A DNA stretch of 64,000 nt from Paenibacillus prosopidis. Lineage in GTDB: Bacteria; Bacillota; Bacilli; Paenibacillales; Paenibacillaceae. A program made the translations under genes and the position numbers. Under the pieces are notes generated by a model. The model searched no databases. It saw nothing but the letters and a program-made list of their open reading frames with translations, and was not told the origin of the DNA. This document shows, piece after piece, positions 7,830 through 17,010 of this stretch (the stretch's first letter is position 1; the number at the start of each line of letters is the position of its first letter). The stretch covers positions 369,898-433,897 of the forward strand of contig NZ_QPJD01000003.1 in the NCBI RefSeq assembly GCF_003337375.1, given 5' to 3'.

Positions 7830-9014
7830 ATGGAAATGAATCAAACAAAAGCACTCATATATTCAACGTTCGCTATGACCGTATCATTCATGATCTGGTC
7901 AGTGTTTCCGCCGATTGCAGGGCAGATTCAGGAGCTTTTTAATCTAAGTACGCTTGAGAAGAGTATTCTGATTGCAACTCCTGTTCTGCTTGGTTCGATT
8001 ATGCGGATTCCGATGGGTATTTTAACTGACCGTCATGGCGGCAGGAAAGTGTTTACGCTCACGATGCTGTTCTTGATTTTACCGGTAGTAGCAGCCGGAT
8101 TTGCTGATTCTTATGTATGGATGTTGGTCTGCGCTTTATTTATCGGTATGGCGGGCACCACATTTGCTATTTCTTTAACTTTTGTATCCAGATGGTATCC
8201 GCCGCAGAGCCAGGGGTTTATATTGGGCATTGCCGGTCTAGGAAATTTAGGGGGAGCGGGAGCGAATTTTTTGCTTCCCTCCATTTCATCCGCATACGGC
8301 ATTTCATGGGTATTTTTTAGCCTGGCAATTGGAATCGCGGTAATGGCTTTAGTTTTCCATACCTTTACCAAGGACGCTCCGAAGCCAGCCGAACCGAAAA
8401 CCTTGAAACAATCATTATCCGTCATGAAAGATAAAGCAACTTGGCATTTGTCCATCTTTTATTTTTTGACGTTTGGAGGCTTTGTCGCTTTCAGTGTTTA
8501 TCTTCCGACGTTTCTTAAAGAACTATTTCAGCTAAGCGCTTTTGATGCGGGACTTAGAACAGCGGGTTTTGTTTTGGCAGCTACCCTGATTCGGCCGGCG
8601 GGCGGTTATTTGGCGGACCGCTTCGGCAGCAAGAACGTATTAACGGTTGTCTTTATCGGGATATTGGTTGCCGCGCTTGTCTTGTCTTTCACGCTTGATC
8701 ATTTCGTCTATTTCAGCTTCCTATGTTTGTTGATCTCCTTGCTGCTTGGTTTAGGCAATGGGGCCGTGTTCAAAATGGTGCCTGAAGTTTCTTCGGGAAA
8801 TACAGGAGCGGTTACAGGGATTGTCGGCGCAGCAGGCGGCATTGGTGGATTTTTTCCGCCGATTGTACTCGGTATCGTCAAAGACACGACAGGACAATAC
8901 AATTTGGGATTTATTTTCATGGTGATATTTGCTTTAGCATGTTTGATTTTGAATTATTCTGCCCTGAAGCCGAAAGAAAAGGCAGTCCAGAATGGCATGG
9001 AGTTCACGGCTTAG
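7830..9014 (+). CDS. narK: Nitrate/nitrite transporter, MFS (NarK/NasA type)
   Basis: The 394-residue major facilitator protein has about 12 hydrophobic segments. The first loop has the MFS A-motif-like GILTDRHGGRK (near residue 70). Glycine-rich nitrate signatures occur at GIAGLGNLGGAGAN (about residue 133) and GIVGAAGGIGGF (about residue 330), as in NarK/NasA nitrate porters. Its place between nirD and nasB says that it imports nitrate, and perhaps nitrite, for assimilation. A short hairpin without a T run lies in the 97-base gap before nasB (9021-9044). It could stabilise or process the message. Confidence 0.92.
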   Translation: MEMNQTKALIYSTFAMTVSFMIWSVFPPIAGQIQELFNLSTLEKSILIATPVLLGSIMRIPMGILTDRHGGRKVFTLTMLFLILPVVAAGFADSYVWMLVCALFIGMAGTTFAISLTFVSRWYPPQSQGFILGIAGLGNLGGAGANFLLPSISSAYGISWVFFSLAIGIAVMALVFHTFTKDAPKPAEPKTLKQSLSVMKDKATWHLSIFYFLTFGGFVAFSVYLPTFLKELFQLSAFDAGLRTAGFVLAATLIRPAGGYLADRFGSKNVLTVVFIGILVAALVLSFTLDHFVYFSFLCLLISLLLGLGNGAVFKMVPEVSSGNTGAVTGIVGAAGGIGGFFPPIVLGIVKDTTGQYNLGFIFMVIFALACLILNYSALKPKEKAVQNGMEFTA

Positions 9015-9114
9015 ACGCATGGTACTGGCAGCGCTTGCCGGTACGGCTGGAGATGCGAACGGGACTGCTCATTAAAAGGAAGGTGCAGCCGTTTACCTAA
9101 TTGGAGGTTTAATG

Positions 9115-11481
9115 ATGGCGAAAAGAAAATTAGTTGTGATCGGAAACGGTATGGCGGGCGTACGCTGTGTCGAAGAAATATTAAACATCGATCGGGATGC
9201 TTTTGAAATCACTATTTTCGGCAAAGAACCCCATCCCAACTATAACCGCATTTTGTTATCGAAGGTGCTGCAGGGCGATACGACCATAAAGGACATCACG
9301 ATCAATGACTGGCAGTGGTACGAAGACAATCATATCCAACTTTTCACGAATGAAACGGTAATTAATGTAGATACTGAACGCAAGAGAGTTGTTACGGAAT
9401 CCGGCAAGAGCGTCACATACGATGAGCTTATTTTTGCTACGGGCTCCTTGCCTTTTATGCTGCCACTGCCGGGTGCGAATAAACAAGGCGTTACCGCCTT
9501 TCGGGATATTCGCGATTGTGAAACGATGGTGGAAACGTCCAAAAAATATGAGAAGGCCGTTGTTATCGGCGGTGGATTGCTTGGGCTCGAGGCTGCGCGT
9601 GGCTTGTTGAACCTGGGTATGAAGGTAGATGTTGTTCATATTTTTGACAGTATTATGGAAAGACAACTTGACCGTACGGCAGCCAAAATGCTGCAGACTG
9701 AGCTCGAAAAGCAGGGGATGCGCTTCTTGCTTGAGAAGCAATCGGAAGAGATTATCGGACGGAGCCGCGTGGTGGGGCTGAAGTTCAAAGACGGAACCAA
9801 AACCGATGCCGACCTCCTTGTTATGGCGGTAGGCGTTAGACCTAATGTACAGCTGGCTAAGGAAGGTAAGATTGAAACAAACCGCGCTATTGTCGTCAAT
9901 GATTATATGCAGACGAATGTACCCCATGTATATGCAGTTGGTGAATGTGCGGAACATCGCGGCATAGTGTATGGGTTGGTAGCACCGCTCTATGAGCAAG
10001 GGAAGGTACTCGCAAAAACACTGTGCGGTATGGAAAATGAAGGTTATCATGGTTCGGTGCTGGCGACCCAGCTGAAGGTTTCGGGCGTAGACGTATTCTC
10101 CGCCGGCGAATTTATGGACAGCGACGAGGTAAAGTCGCTGAAATGGATTGACGGTATCCGCAGCACGTACAAAAAACTTGTCATTCGCGATAATAAAATT
10201 GTTGGTGCTGTTCTGTTTGGTGACATTAGTGAGGGTACGAAGCTCCTAAACATGATCAAGCAGAAGACGGATATCTCCGTCTATGAGAAGGAAATGAATA
10301 CTGGAGCAAACGGCAAGGAAGCAGGAGAAGCCGCAATCGCGGCAATGTCCGATAAAGAGCTGGTGTGCGCCTGCAACGGGGTTTCCAAAGGGACGATCAT
10401 GCAGGCCATTCAGGAGCAAGGATTGCAAACGGTCGATGAAGTGAAAAAATGTACGAAAGCATCCAGCTCCTGCGGCAGCTGCAAAACAATGGTCAGCAGT
10501 ATTTTGGATTATGTGCACCGTCACGGTTTCGAGAAGACGACGGAGAAAGAAACCGTCTGCGCTTGCACAACATTTAGCCATGATGAACTTATGTTAGAGA
10601 TTCAGAACCGCCGTTTTAGTGATACAGCAGAAATCATGTCCGCATTGGAGTGGCAAACGGAGTCGGGTTGTGCGGTTTGCCGCCCTGCACTACATTATTA
10701 TTTAGGCGTACATGGGGCTGCTGCACCGCTGGTGCAAGCAGACGGACCGATAGGCATTCAGGCTGACGGTACTTTTGCAGTTATGCCTAGAATGTATGGG
10801 GGTATAACAAGCCCGGAACAGCTGCGGCAAATCGCGGACATTGTAGAGAAATATGGGATTCCTCTTGTGAAGCTGCTGGAAGGACCGCAGCTTGGCCTGC
10901 TCGGTATCGCGGCAGAAGACGTCTCGACCGTTATGACAGAGCTGAATTTACCGGGTAATGAACCGGTATACGGGAAATCGGTGAGCACGATTGGAACATG
11001 CAGCGGTATTAAATACGCCGTAGATGCGATGCGAGATTCAATCGCACTCGGGACCGCATTGGAGAAGAAGCTGGAGCGACTGCAGCTGCCGCATGAATTA
11101 AAGATTGGGGTATCTGCCAGCCCGCACAACCACGCGGGATCCCTTACAAAGGATATCGGAATCGTAGGGGCGCCAGGCGGATGGGAGATGTATGTAGGCG
11201 GCAACGGCGAAAGGCAAGTAAAGATGGGTCAACTGCTTTGTACGGCCGCAACGGATGAGGAGATTCAGACACTAGTTGCTGCTTTCCTGCAGTATTACAG
11301 AGAGACAGGGTATTATGCGGAACGGGTGACGCAATGGATAGAACGAATGGGTCTGCTGCAAATCAGAGAAGCATTGTTCGATCCGTTTCTATTGCAAATA
11401 TTAGGAAGCCGTATGGATAAGGTGCTTTCGGTTTCGCCAGAGCAAGCAAATCAGCAGCAGACGGCTGCAGTGACAAGGTGA
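9115..11481 (+). CDS. nasB: Assimilatory nitrate reductase, electron-transfer subunit
   Basis: The 788-residue protein is a full-length paralogue of NirB. The FAD/NAD(P)H domain is intact (GNGMAG, GGGLLGLEAARG) and both BFD-like [2Fe-2S] regions keep their cysteines (CACNG, KKCTKASSSCGSC, CACTTFSHDE, CAVCRPAL). In the C-terminal siroheme domain three of the four ligands are lost: Cys629 stays, the second is Ala635, and GCPRNC has become ASPHNH (residues 668-673). It therefore cannot carry the siroheme-[4Fe-4S] centre. That fits the NasB role of passing NAD(P)H electrons to NasC, which follows 4 bases later. The ATG at 9115 is chosen over 9112 for its 7-base spacing from GGAGG. Confidence 0.88.
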   Translation: MAKRKLVVIGNGMAGVRCVEEILNIDRDAFEITIFGKEPHPNYNRILLSKVLQGDTTIKDITINDWQWYEDNHIQLFTNETVINVDTERKRVVTESGKSVTYDELIFATGSLPFMLPLPGANKQGVTAFRDIRDCETMVETSKKYEKAVVIGGGLLGLEAARGLLNLGMKVDVVHIFDSIMERQLDRTAAKMLQTELEKQGMRFLLEKQSEEIIGRSRVVGLKFKDGTKTDADLLVMAVGVRPNVQLAKEGKIETNRAIVVNDYMQTNVPHVYAVGECAEHRGIVYGLVAPLYEQGKVLAKTLCGMENEGYHGSVLATQLKVSGVDVFSAGEFMDSDEVKSLKWIDGIRSTYKKLVIRDNKIVGAVLFGDISEGTKLLNMIKQKTDISVYEKEMNTGANGKEAGEAAIAAMSDKELVCACNGVSKGTIMQAIQEQGLQTVDEVKKCTKASSSCGSCKTMVSSILDYVHRHGFEKTTEKETVCACTTFSHDELMLEIQNRRFSDTAEIMSALEWQTESGCAVCRPALHYYLGVHGAAAPLVQADGPIGIQADGTFAVMPRMYGGITSPEQLRQIADIVEKYGIPLVKLLEGPQLGLLGIAAEDVSTVMTELNLPGNEPVYGKSVSTIGTCSGIKYAVDAMRDSIALGTALEKKLERLQLPHELKIGVSASPHNHAGSLTKDIGIVGAPGGWEMYVGGNGERQVKMGQLLCTAATDEEIQTLVAAFLQYYRETGYYAERVTQWIERMGLLQIREALFDPFLLQILGSRMDKVLSVSPEQANQQQTAAVTR

Positions 11482-11485
11482 TCAG

Positions 11486-13627
11486 ATGAAACCATTAACG
11501 GTATTAACTAATAAACCGAATTTCGAAGCTATTGTCGAACACGACCATGTCATGGATACGCAATGTCCTTTTTGCAGCGTGCAGTGTAAAATGCAGATCG
11601 TCGAGCATCCTGGCGAAGAAAGAAATACGTATACCGTTCTTCCGAAGCCTAATGCCGCTTCGGAAGGGCGGTTGTGCATCAAAGGGATGAACGCCTACCA
11701 GCACGCTCTCAGCAGCGATCGCCTCACCTATCCAATGGCTAAAGTGGATGGAGCATTCGTGCGGATCAGCTGGGAGGAAGCATACCAGCTGATTCAATCC
11801 AATTTTACCAAAGTCGGAAAGCAGTTCGGGAACGATGCAATCGGCGTATACGGCGGTGGATCTTTGACCAATGAATCCGCGTATTTGCTTGGTAAATTCG
11901 CACGGGTCGCGCTGCGGACCAAATATATCGATTACAACGGGCGGTTTTGCATGTCTGCGGCTGCGTCCGCCGGCATTAAGGCGTTCGGAATTGACCGTGG
12001 TTTGACTAACCAGCTATCTGAAATTTCATCGGCAAAGTGTATTATTTTGGCGGGCACGAATATTGCGGAATGCCAGCCTACGCTCATGCCTTATTTTACG
12101 AGGGCGAAAGAGAACGGCTCATATATTATTGCTATTGATCCAAGAAATACAGGCACAACCGAGATGGCGGATTTGCATTTAAAGGTAAAACCAGGAATGG
12201 ACGCCGCTTTAGTTAACGGTATGTTGAAAGTATTGGTGGATGAAGGTTATGTGGATGAATCATTCACTCAGGACCGTACCAACGGATTTAATGAGCTAAA
12301 GGAGCATCTTGCGGCTGTTGACTTGAACGAAATTGCGGAAATTACGGGCGTTCCGCTCGCGCAAATTCGCCAAGCAGCTGAAGCATTCGGCAAAGCGGCA
12401 ACCGGTATGGTATTTACAGCAAGGGGCGTAGAACAGCAGACAGATGGGCATATGGCCGTACGAAACTTCCTTAATATGGTGCTGATTACCGGGAAGATAG
12501 GGAAGGAAGGCTGCGGCTACGGTGCGATTACTGGCCAGGCAAACGGTCAAGGTGGCAGAGAGCACGGACAAAAGGCCGATCAGCTTCCGGGATACCGTTT
12601 GATTGAAAACCCGGCTGATCGTTCCTATATCGCAGAGGTATGGGGCATACAGCCTGAAGAATTGCCGGGAAAAGGCGTCTCTGCGTATGAAATGATGGAA
12701 AAAGTCCATGAAGAGGAGATTCGTGCTCTGTTTGTTATGGGCTCCAACCCGATCGTATCCAACCCGAACGCTAACTTTGTAGAAGAGGGTCTGCGTAAGC
12801 TGCAGTTTCTGGTGGTTGCCGATATGTTCCTCTCGGAAACGGCGAAGCTGGCTGATTTGATTTTACCTACTTCCTCTTATTTGGAGAATGAAGGCACATT
12901 AACCAACCTGGAAGGCCGTGTTCTATTGCGGGAAGCTAGCCGGGCAGTTACCGGTGAAGTGAAGCATGATTGGGAAATCTTGTGCGGCATTGCGCATACC
13001 CTTGGGAAAGAATCTTATTTCTCCTTTACGTCTTCAGAGCAAATCTTTGAGGAGCTTCGTATAGCAACCCGCGGGGGAGTAGCTGATTACTATGGTATCA
13101 CCTATGATCGGCTCCGGCGGGAGGAAGGTGTTTATTGGCCTTGTCCAAGTCTGGACCACCCTGGAGAAAAGCGATTATTTGAGACGAAGTTCGCTCATCC
13201 TGGCGGTAAGGCAGAACTGATTGCGGTGGATAATCATTTCCCTGATGAGCAGGTAAGCGGCGAGTTTCCGCTATATTTGACAACTGGCCGCGTGCTCTCA
13301 CATTATTTGACCGGCGTTCAAACACGAAGAAGTCATACACTGGCTGCACGCAGCTTCGAATCCTTCATGGAAATTCACCCGAAGACGGCACAAAAGTACC
13401 GGATCGAGGAAGACTCGTTAATTCGTCTGGAATCGAAACGTGGAAGCATCGTCGTCCGCAGCAAGCTGACGAGCGAGATACGGGAGGATACAGTGTTTGT
13501 TCCCATGCATTGGGGCGATATTCAAAATGTTAACAAAATTACGAATCAGGCATTGGATCCGACATGCAGAATGCCAGGCTTTAAAGTATGCGCGGTGAAT
13601 GCAAGGCCGCTTGTGGAATCCATGTAA
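11486..13627 (+). CDS. nasC: Assimilatory nitrate reductase, catalytic subunit
   Basis: NasC is a 713-residue molybdopterin oxidoreductase that reduces nitrate to nitrite in the cytoplasm. It shows the N-terminal [4Fe-4S] ligands Cys27, Cys30, Cys34 and Cys64 (CPFCSVQC, then LCIKG). The central region has GRFCMSAAASAGIKAFG, NIAECQPTLMPYF and VFTARGVEQQ, where the bis-MGD cofactor is held. A C-terminal molydopterin-dinucleotide-binding domain includes LTTGRVLSHYLTG and VFVPMHWGD. AAGGTGATC is its ribosome site. It is the last gene of the cluster. No uroporphyrinogen methyltransferase (siroheme) gene follows, so siroheme must be made from elsewhere. Confidence 0.93.
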   Translation: MKPLTVLTNKPNFEAIVEHDHVMDTQCPFCSVQCKMQIVEHPGEERNTYTVLPKPNAASEGRLCIKGMNAYQHALSSDRLTYPMAKVDGAFVRISWEEAYQLIQSNFTKVGKQFGNDAIGVYGGGSLTNESAYLLGKFARVALRTKYIDYNGRFCMSAAASAGIKAFGIDRGLTNQLSEISSAKCIILAGTNIAECQPTLMPYFTRAKENGSYIIAIDPRNTGTTEMADLHLKVKPGMDAALVNGMLKVLVDEGYVDESFTQDRTNGFNELKEHLAAVDLNEIAEITGVPLAQIRQAAEAFGKAATGMVFTARGVEQQTDGHMAVRNFLNMVLITGKIGKEGCGYGAITGQANGQGGREHGQKADQLPGYRLIENPADRSYIAEVWGIQPEELPGKGVSAYEMMEKVHEEEIRALFVMGSNPIVSNPNANFVEEGLRKLQFLVVADMFLSETAKLADLILPTSSYLENEGTLTNLEGRVLLREASRAVTGEVKHDWEILCGIAHTLGKESYFSFTSSEQIFEELRIATRGGVADYYGITYDRLRREEGVYWPCPSLDHPGEKRLFETKFAHPGGKAELIAVDNHFPDEQVSGEFPLYLTTGRVLSHYLTGVQTRRSHTLAARSFESFMEIHPKTAQKYRIEEDSLIRLESKRGSIVVRSKLTSEIREDTVFVPMHWGDIQNVNKITNQALDPTCRMPGFKVCAVNARPLVESM

Positions 13628-13652
13628 TAGCTAGCAACATGAAAATATTCTT

Positions 13653-13687
13653 AACCCCGAAGGATTGTGACCTTTGGGGTTTTTTTG
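13653..13687 (+). terminator. Terminator of the nitrate cluster
   Basis: The stem AACCCC-AAGG pairs with CCTT-GGGGTT and is followed by seven T, 25 bases after the nasC stop. Confidence 0.88.
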
Positions 13688-13717
13688 CACACAACTTAGC
13701 GTTATGATTTATTTATC

Positions 13718-13787
13718 TTGGATTTCCTCCAGTATAGAGGTAGGGTTTGATGATAAGACGTGGCTATATTGGATTTCCTACAATATA
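13718..13787. repeat. Pair of 19-bp imperfect direct repeats
   Basis: TTGGATTTCCTCCAGTATA (13718-13736) and TTGGATTTCCTACAATATA (13769-13787) match at 17 of 19 positions, with starts 51 bases apart. They lie upstream of the acetamidase gene. They may be regulator sites for it or simple duplication; nothing else supports a role. Confidence 0.4.
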
Positions 13788-13875
13788 ATCGTCTATAAGT
13801 ACGTATTGAAATCATTAAACATGCAGGCAAGCTAAGTGGTCAGCTTTGAGTTAATTTTATTTTGGAGGCGATTAC

Positions 13876-14811
13876 ATGGGCATATTTGAAATTGATTTAT
13901 GTCAGGAAGCATTAATCGGTTCTTTTACAAAGGAAATAAAACCGTTGCTTACTGTAAACTCCGGAGACACTTTACGATTTCAAACATTAGATGCGGGATG
14001 GGGAACGGGGATAAGCAACAGGGAAAGGGAAAAACCGTTTAAAAGAAGAGCTAATATAGATAGCGGACATGCATTAATTGGACCTATTTATATCAATCAT
14101 GCAAAGCCTGGTATGACGCTTGAAATACAGTTAAATGATATGATTCCTGGTCCCTACGGTTATACATCGGCTGGTCAATATCCAAACTGGCAAAATGAAA
14201 AGTTGAAATTAACGGAATACAATGAGATTACTCTGGATTGGAAGCTTGATAAAATCACGATGAGCGGATCATGTGAGTGGAACGGGAGAACGTTTTCGGT
14301 TGCTTTACGTCCATTTATGGGTGTAATAGGCATGCCGCCGGAAGAAAAAGGTATTTTCTCAACATGGCCGCCTCGACTTTGCGGAGGAAATTTAGACTGC
14401 AAAGATCTTATTAAAGGAAGCTCCTTGTTCTTGCCCATCCCTATAGAAGGTGGCTATTTGGCAATTGGTGATGGGCATGCTTTGCAGGGCGATGGGGAAG
14501 TTAGCGGTCAAGCCATAGAATGCCCGATGGAGCTAATCGATGTCACTCTCTATTTAAGAGAGGATATTCAATTAACTACTCCTCGGGCTAATACACCATC
14601 CGGCTGGATTACGTTCGGTTTTCATGAAGATTTAAATGATGCTTCAGTTCAGGCAATAGACGGCATGTTGACTTTAATGAATGAATTGTATGGATTAACC
14701 AGAGTTGAAGCGATGGCATTTGGAAGTGCGGTCATTGATTTGAAAATAACGCAGATTGTAAATGGGGTAAAGGGTGTACAAGCTTGTTTGCCGCATGGTG
14801 CTCTTAGATAA
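13876..14811 (+). CDS. Acetamidase/formamidase family protein
   Basis: The 311-residue protein belongs to the FmdA/AmdA family, zinc-dependent hydrolases that release ammonia from formamide or acetamide. Characteristic stretches are GHALIGPIYINHAKPGMTLEI (about 63-83), PFMGVIGMPPEEKG (about 145), PPRLCGGNLDCKDL (about 165) and GDGHALQGDGEVSGQAIE (about 200). A strong TTGGAGG ribosome site precedes the ATG. Its position next to the nitrate cluster would fit nitrogen scavenging, but a terminator separates the two, so this is only suggestive. Confidence 0.88.
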   Translation: MGIFEIDLCQEALIGSFTKEIKPLLTVNSGDTLRFQTLDAGWGTGISNREREKPFKRRANIDSGHALIGPIYINHAKPGMTLEIQLNDMIPGPYGYTSAGQYPNWQNEKLKLTEYNEITLDWKLDKITMSGSCEWNGRTFSVALRPFMGVIGMPPEEKGIFSTWPPRLCGGNLDCKDLIKGSSLFLPIPIEGGYLAIGDGHALQGDGEVSGQAIECPMELIDVTLYLREDIQLTTPRANTPSGWITFGFHEDLNDASVQAIDGMLTLMNELYGLTRVEAMAFGSAVIDLKITQIVNGVKGVQACLPHGALR

Positions 14812-14838
14812 ATAATTCAGGAAAGTGTGGATGGTTCT

Positions 14839-15465
14839 ATGGAGTTTAATGCGATTTTCCTCGATTTTTATGGAACATTAGTTCATGAAGACGATGACAT
14901 TATTCCTATTATTTGTGAAAAGGTGAAATCAACGGCCGCTCAGGAATGTGCTTTAAAAGATATAGGAGCCTTCTGGTGGAATGAGTTTTCTATTATGTTC
15001 AAAAATAGTTGCGGGGAATCTTTTCGAACCCAAAGAACGTTAGGCATAGAATCATTGGCAAATACCATTAGAAAATTCGAATCAAATTGTGATGCAGAAG
15101 AGATCATTCAATTGCAATTGGAACATTGGACAAAACCTAAATTGTACTCAGATACAAAGCCATTTTTACAAGCGTTTGAGGGAATTCCAGTGTACATACT
15201 CTCAAATATTGACTCATCATATATTCAGGCAGCCATAAAGTATCATGACATACATGTAAATGATATATTAACAAGTGAAGATGTACGATCATATAAACCA
15301 CGACCGGAGTTATTTCTTGAAGCTTTGAAAAGATACCGCTTGAATACTGATGAAGTCATTCATATCGGCGACTCCTTAATAAGTGATGTCGGGGGAGCGC
15401 AAAATGTTGGAATACAAGCGATATGGTTAAACCGGTTAAACAAATCTAATACGAGAAGGAATTAA
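14839..15465 (+). CDS. HAD family hydrolase
   Basis: The protein is about 208 residues and belongs to the HAD-IA class. Motif I is FLDFYGTLV (nucleophile Asp near residue 8), motif II SNID (about 115), motif III Lys in YKPRPELF (about 150), and motif IV HIGDSLISDVGGA (about 175). Substrates cannot be assigned. The ATG at 14839 is preferred over the GTG at 14827 because the AGGAAAG site is 13 bases from the former and practically touches the latter. Confidence 0.85.
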   Translation: MEFNAIFLDFYGTLVHEDDDIIPIICEKVKSTAAQECALKDIGAFWWNEFSIMFKNSCGESFRTQRTLGIESLANTIRKFESNCDAEEIIQLQLEHWTKPKLYSDTKPFLQAFEGIPVYILSNIDSSYIQAAIKYHDIHVNDILTSEDVRSYKPRPELFLEALKRYRLNTDEVIHIGDSLISDVGGAQNVGIQAIWLNRLNKSNTRRN

Positions 15466-15606
15466 GCCGGATTTTATTTGTAGTGATTTGAATCAAGCTA
15501 GAGAAATAATATTATGATTGCTGTTATCGAAACAAACTCAAAATATGGCAGTCCAATAATTAAGAGTTGAATCAACCAAAACAATTAGCATACAAAGGAT
15601 GTTCAC

Positions 15607-16347
15607 ATGGATTTTTATATACTTGTTTTATTAGGCGTAGTCGTTATATTTGCCGCAGGGTTCATACAAGGCTTAACTAGCTTCGGATTTGCTTTGATAT
15701 CTATGCCACTGCTAACGCTATTTATACCGCTTCAAGAGGCTGTGCCTATTGTAGTCATTTTAAGCTTATGTACTAATGTTTACGTTTTTATTAGCACACG
15801 ACGGTATATACAATTCAAAAAAATAGGGCTCTTAGTCGTTTCAAGTTTATTAGCCGCACCGGTTGGTACACAATTATTAGTTTACGTTGAACCTTATGTC
15901 CTGAAATTATTTGCAGGCTTATTAATTGTCGTCTTTGCATGCTTATTGCTCATGGGAAAAACATTTCCCATAAAAAACGAGCGAATCGCGTTCATTCCAG
16001 TTGGTCTAACAAGCGGATTATTAAATGGTAGTATTTCGATGAGCGGCCCGCCTGTCGCTTTGTTCTTGTCAAATCAAGGTGCAAGTAAAGAGACATTCAG
16101 AGCGAATATAACGATTTATGGCATCATATTGAATGTTATAACAGTTACTGCCTTTTTCTATAGAGATCTGATTACTCAGGATGTGATGATGTATACGGCG
16201 TGGTTTGTACCAGCGACGTTCATAGGAGTAATTATTGGAGTTAAAGCATTAAAGAAGCTAAACGATAAGCTGTTTAGAAAAATAGCATTATGGCTCATTA
16301 TAACTTCGGGAATTTGGACAATAGTTAGCGCATTAAGAATTGTCTAA
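15607..16347 (+). CDS. TauE/SafE family sulfite/anion exporter
   Basis: The 246-residue membrane protein has about seven to eight hydrophobic segments. It shows the two TauE/SafE halves: GFIQGLTSFGFALISMPLL near residue 20 and GLTSGLLNGSISMSGPPVALF near residue 138. Family members export sulfite, sulfoacetate or related anions. The substrate here is unknown. An AAAGGATG ribosome site lies upstream. It appears to be its own transcription unit, preceded by 140 bases of AT-rich spacer. Confidence 0.85.
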   Translation: MDFYILVLLGVVVIFAAGFIQGLTSFGFALISMPLLTLFIPLQEAVPIVVILSLCTNVYVFISTRRYIQFKKIGLLVVSSLLAAPVGTQLLVYVEPYVLKLFAGLLIVVFACLLLMGKTFPIKNERIAFIPVGLTSGLLNGSISMSGPPVALFLSNQGASKETFRANITIYGIILNVITVTAFFYRDLITQDVMMYTAWFVPATFIGVIIGVKALKKLNDKLFRKIALWLIITSGIWTIVSALRIV

Positions 16348-16380
16348 GTAAATAGCAGGATGATGATCGCGAGGTGTTTT

Positions 16381-16911
16381 ATGGGCCGTAAATGGGAAGT
16401 AGTAGCTTGGACTTCTGAATGGCATTTGATGTATGAGATTATGTCGAAGGAATTACAGCATATTTTTCAGAAAGAAATCATTGAGATCCATCATGTTGGC
16501 AGTACTTCTGTACCATCCATCGGCTATGCAAAGCCTATTATTGATATTTTAATTATTGTAGAGAATATTGAAAACGTTAGTTTATACGATGGTTTGATGA
16601 TGGGGCGAGGTTACAGGGTAAGAGGAGAAAATGGTATTCCGGGAAGAAGATATTTTACTAAAGGCGAGAATCCTCGAACACACCATATCCATATCTTTGA
16701 GAATAAAAATCCTCGGATTCTAACTTCTTTAGATTTGAAATCGTATTTAATGGAATATCCACTCGAAGCGGCTAAATATGGTCTGCACAAATTAAAGCTG
16801 CTTGAGTCTTATCCTCATGAGCTATATCAACAGGAAAAAGAGAAATATACAGATATCTTGGTCATGAAAGCTTTAAAATGGGGAAAAGCAAATAGAACTG
16901 CGGATTGGTAG
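16381..16911 (+). CDS. GrpB family protein (UPF0157), copy 2
   Basis: The 176-residue protein has the GrpB signature IHHVGSTSVPSIGYAKPIIDI near residue 40, and HHIHIFENK and LKSYLMEYP further on. It is a diverged paralogue of the gene at 3682, about 12 kb away. The ATG at 16381 lies 6 bases from GCGAGGTG; the in-frame ATG at 16360 has no ribosome site. Confidence 0.83.
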   Translation: MGRKWEVVAWTSEWHLMYEIMSKELQHIFQKEIIEIHHVGSTSVPSIGYAKPIIDILIIVENIENVSLYDGLMMGRGYRVRGENGIPGRRYFTKGENPRTHHIHIFENKNPRILTSLDLKSYLMEYPLEAAKYGLHKLKLLESYPHELYQQEKEKYTDILVMKALKWGKANRTADW

Positions 16912-16963
16912 TTATATATTTCCAACAACCCAAAGACATGATACATTAATAAGACATCATTTA

Positions 16964-16996
16964 GACGAAGCGCAGATGCCTTCGTCATTTTATTTT
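16964..16996 (+). terminator. Terminator before the methyltransferase gene
   Basis: GACGAAG and CTTCGTC form a perfect 7-bp stem followed by ATTTTATTTT. It ends just before the ribosome site (GAAGGAG) of the next gene, so some readthrough would be needed for cotranscription. Confidence 0.65.
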
Positions 16997-17010
16997 ATGA
17001 AGGAGAACAC

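Noticed and set aside
9256..10050. Long minus-strand frame inside nasB (264 codons)
   Set aside because: A shadow of nasB, with no independent support.
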